Positions 62,597 through 64,000 of a stretch of DNA of 64,000 nt are shown here, piece by piece. This stretch comes from Zygnema cylindricum (taxonomy: Eukaryota; Streptophyta; Zygnematophyceae; Zygnematales; Zygnemataceae): NCBI GenBank assembly GCA_037447655.1, contig JBBHKE010001280.1:1-64000 (forward strand), read 5' to 3'. Numbering within the stretch: position 1 is the stretch's first letter; each line of letters begins with the position of its first letter. The translations under genes and the position numbers were made by a program. Below the pieces are notes generated by a model, which had not been told where the DNA came from, did no database searches, and saw nothing but the letters and a program-made list of their open reading frames with translations.

Positions 62597-63100
62597 GGGG
62601 AGGGGGGAGAGAGAGGGAGAAGGAGAGGGAAAGGGAAAGGGAGGGAGGGGGAGGGGGGAGAGAGAGGGAGAAGGAGAGGGAGAGGGAGAGGGAAAGGGAG
62701 GGGGAGGGGGAGGAGAAGGAGAGGGAGAGGGAGAGGGAGAGGGAGAGGGAAAGGGAGGGGGAGGGGGGAGAGAGAGGGAGAAGGAGAGGGAGAGGGAGAG
62801 GGAAAGGGAGGGGGAGGGGGAGGAGAAGGAGAGGGAGAGGGAGAGGGAGAGGGAGAGGGAAAGGGAAGGGGAGGGGGAGGGGGAGGGGGAGGGGGAGGGG
62901 GAGGGGGAGGGGGAGGGGGAGGGGGAGGGGGAGGGGGAGGGGGAGGGGGAGGGGGAGGGGGAGGGGGAGGGGGAGGGGGAGGGGGAGGGCAGGGGGAGGG
63001 GGAGGGGAGGGGGAGGGGAGGGGGAGGGGGAGGGGGACGGGAGCGGGAGGGAGATGGGGAGGGGGAGAGGAAGGGGAGAGGGAGGGGTAGGGAGAGGGGT
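62597..63100. repeat. ~500-bp GGGGGA/GGGAGA purine tract
   Basis: Five hundred bases are G/A only apart from a few C and T. The centre (about 62865-62990) is an uninterrupted (GGGGGA)n run of about 20 units; the left half is a higher-order repeat (a block at 62644-62743 recurs at 62760-62862). The Pro/Leu and Gly/Arg frames that cross it are artefacts. Assembly length is likely unreliable here. Confidence 0.96.
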
Positions 63101-63452
63101 CTAAGTCCAAGTTCATATTGCATATCCTAACAACCTACACAAAAGTCAAAATTTCATTTTCCCTACTAAGTTTCTAATATGAACCTTCAAAACAAAGGAA
63201 GAAGTCAAAATAAATTATCCAGCTAGAACAAGAATGCCTACAGACAAAAATGTTTCACAAATTGAAATGCCTCCAACAGGTCTGTTTCCCTCTTCTCCCT
63301 CTCCCCCGAAATGTTTTCTGAAACAGCGTCTGAGAATGTTGTCACACCCCGTGCCTCAGTTGCCAAGAAAATGCATAATGTACGTCCTGTTTTCCCCCTT
63401 TTAGGGTTTCTAGGTTTTTAGGGTTTCCATAGTTTCCGTGTGACATACTGAC

Positions 63453-63575
63453 CCTTCGCTCCCAGAAGGGCAGATCGCAGACAGCGTCGTAGTACGTTCC
63501 GGCAGAGAAGCAGAGTGCCGCGTTTCCCGCTAGAAATGCCACGGCGGTCAGCAGCGGCCGCTGATTGCTCGACAT
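63453..63575 (-). CDS. First exon of a small membrane protein, rest not placed
   Basis: On the minus strand ATG 63575 opens 41 codons, MSSNQRPLLTAVAFLAGNAA then LCFSAGTYYDAVCDLPFWER, followed by a splice donor GTCAGT at 63452. Residues ~8-26 form a hydrophobic helix, so it may be a membrane anchor or signal-anchor. GC content (~60%) is far above that of the surrounding DNA, as expected for a coding exon here. I do not recognise the family. Further exons would lie below 63450, but the ~2 kb there is repeats and AT-rich sequence, and none could be identified. Confidence 0.5.
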
Positions 63576-63701
63576 GCGGCACGTGGCAGTGCAGAACTCG
63601 CTATCTTAAAGGCGGCGGCACAAGTGAAACTCTTTATACTCTGGTAATCGGAGCGGATCCGTTCCGGTACGCAGAGTAAAGTACGGTACTGTACTGTACA
63701 G

Positions 63702-63937
63702 TACACCGTGAATCGCTATTAGCCTATTAGTGTAAATGTTTTTTTCGTCTCTTAAAAAATATTTTTTCCGTACACACATGTCGGATTGTGGATCTGACGG
63801 TTGCAATTGAGAATTAAGATTCTCAGCTTCCGATAGGCGGTCTCAAATTCAAAATCGGACATGCGTGTACGGCGAAATAATGTTTTAACTGGCGAAAAAG
63901 TTATTAGCATTTCAACAGTAATAGCGATACACGGTGT
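63702..63937. mobile_element. Family A MITE
   Basis: It starts TACACCGTGAATCGCTATTA and ends ATAGCGATACACGGTGTG. It is ~236 bp, beginning ~127 bases upstream of the start codon of the minus-strand exon at 63575. Confidence 0.85.
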
Positions 63938-63958
63938 GCTGTAATATAAACTGTACAG

Positions 63959-64000
63959 TACACCGGGTATCGCTATTTGTGTTATTTTTTCGACACTTCG
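63959..64000. mobile_element. Family A MITE, cut by the window end
   Basis: TACACCGGGTATCGCTATTT at 63959 is a diverged family A left end preceded by CTGTACAG, the same word that precedes the copies at 4026 and 63702. The right end is outside the window. Confidence 0.65.

Noticed and set aside
62538-63123. Pro/Leu- and Gly/Arg-rich frames of 170-190 codons on both strands
   Set aside because: Artefacts of the (GGGGGA)n tract; no domain, no splice context.

Overview
This window is nuclear DNA of a plant-lineage (streptophyte) eukaryote, most likely a charophyte green alga or another early-diverging land-plant relative. The main evidence is gene content: a plastid fibrillin with a transit-peptide-like N-terminus, a plant-type single-exon methyltransferase of the At1g29790 kind, and an exportin-7 closest to the plant form. 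The genes are split by many GT-AG introns of roughly 0.1 to 2 kb. Long purine/pyrimidine simple repeats and many short inverted-repeat transposons lie between and inside the genes. I cannot name the species.

Layout. 1-4770: no convincing gene; a GGGAGA tract, a duplicated segment, a pyrimidine minisatellite and one MITE (family A). 4771-8159 (+): V-ATPase subunit G-like, 5 exons. 8794-12709 (-): DsbA/FrnE-type thioredoxin-fold protein, 7 exons. 12710-18141: transposon-rich block with a PIF/Harbinger-like element, two hAT-like elements and a family A element. 18142-22033 (+): plastid fibrillin (PAP), 8 exons. 23682-24489: a truncated Harbinger-like end followed by three tandem family A MITEs, ending about 130 bp before the next start codon. 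24623-29129 (+): acidic protein of unknown function, 6 exons. 30849-32262: hAT-like and family A elements. 32624-33286 (+): F-box exon. 36927-52254 (-): exportin-7, 28 exons, resolved end to end with every phase matching. 53294-55274: hAT-like element, family A end and a fold-back MITE. 55888-57018 (+): intronless membrane-anchored methyltransferase. 58759-61367 (-): conserved small plant-type protein, 3 exons. 62597-63100: 500 bp of GGGGGA repeat. 63453-63575 (-): first exon of a small membrane protein. 63702-64000: two more family A elements, one cut by the window edge.

The genes are unrelated housekeeping functions (vacuolar acidification, redox, plastid lipid bodies, nuclear export, ubiquitin ligation, Golgi-type methyl transfer), each with its own promoter; there is no operon or gene cluster. 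Exon borders were derived by hand from splice signals, reading-frame phase and remembered family alignments. No search was run, so family names rest on recognition. The most unusual structures are the nested and tandem MITE families (two hAT-like copies with perfect 8-bp target duplications) and the complementary CU-rich and GA-rich introns on either side of exon 2 of the DsbA-like gene.
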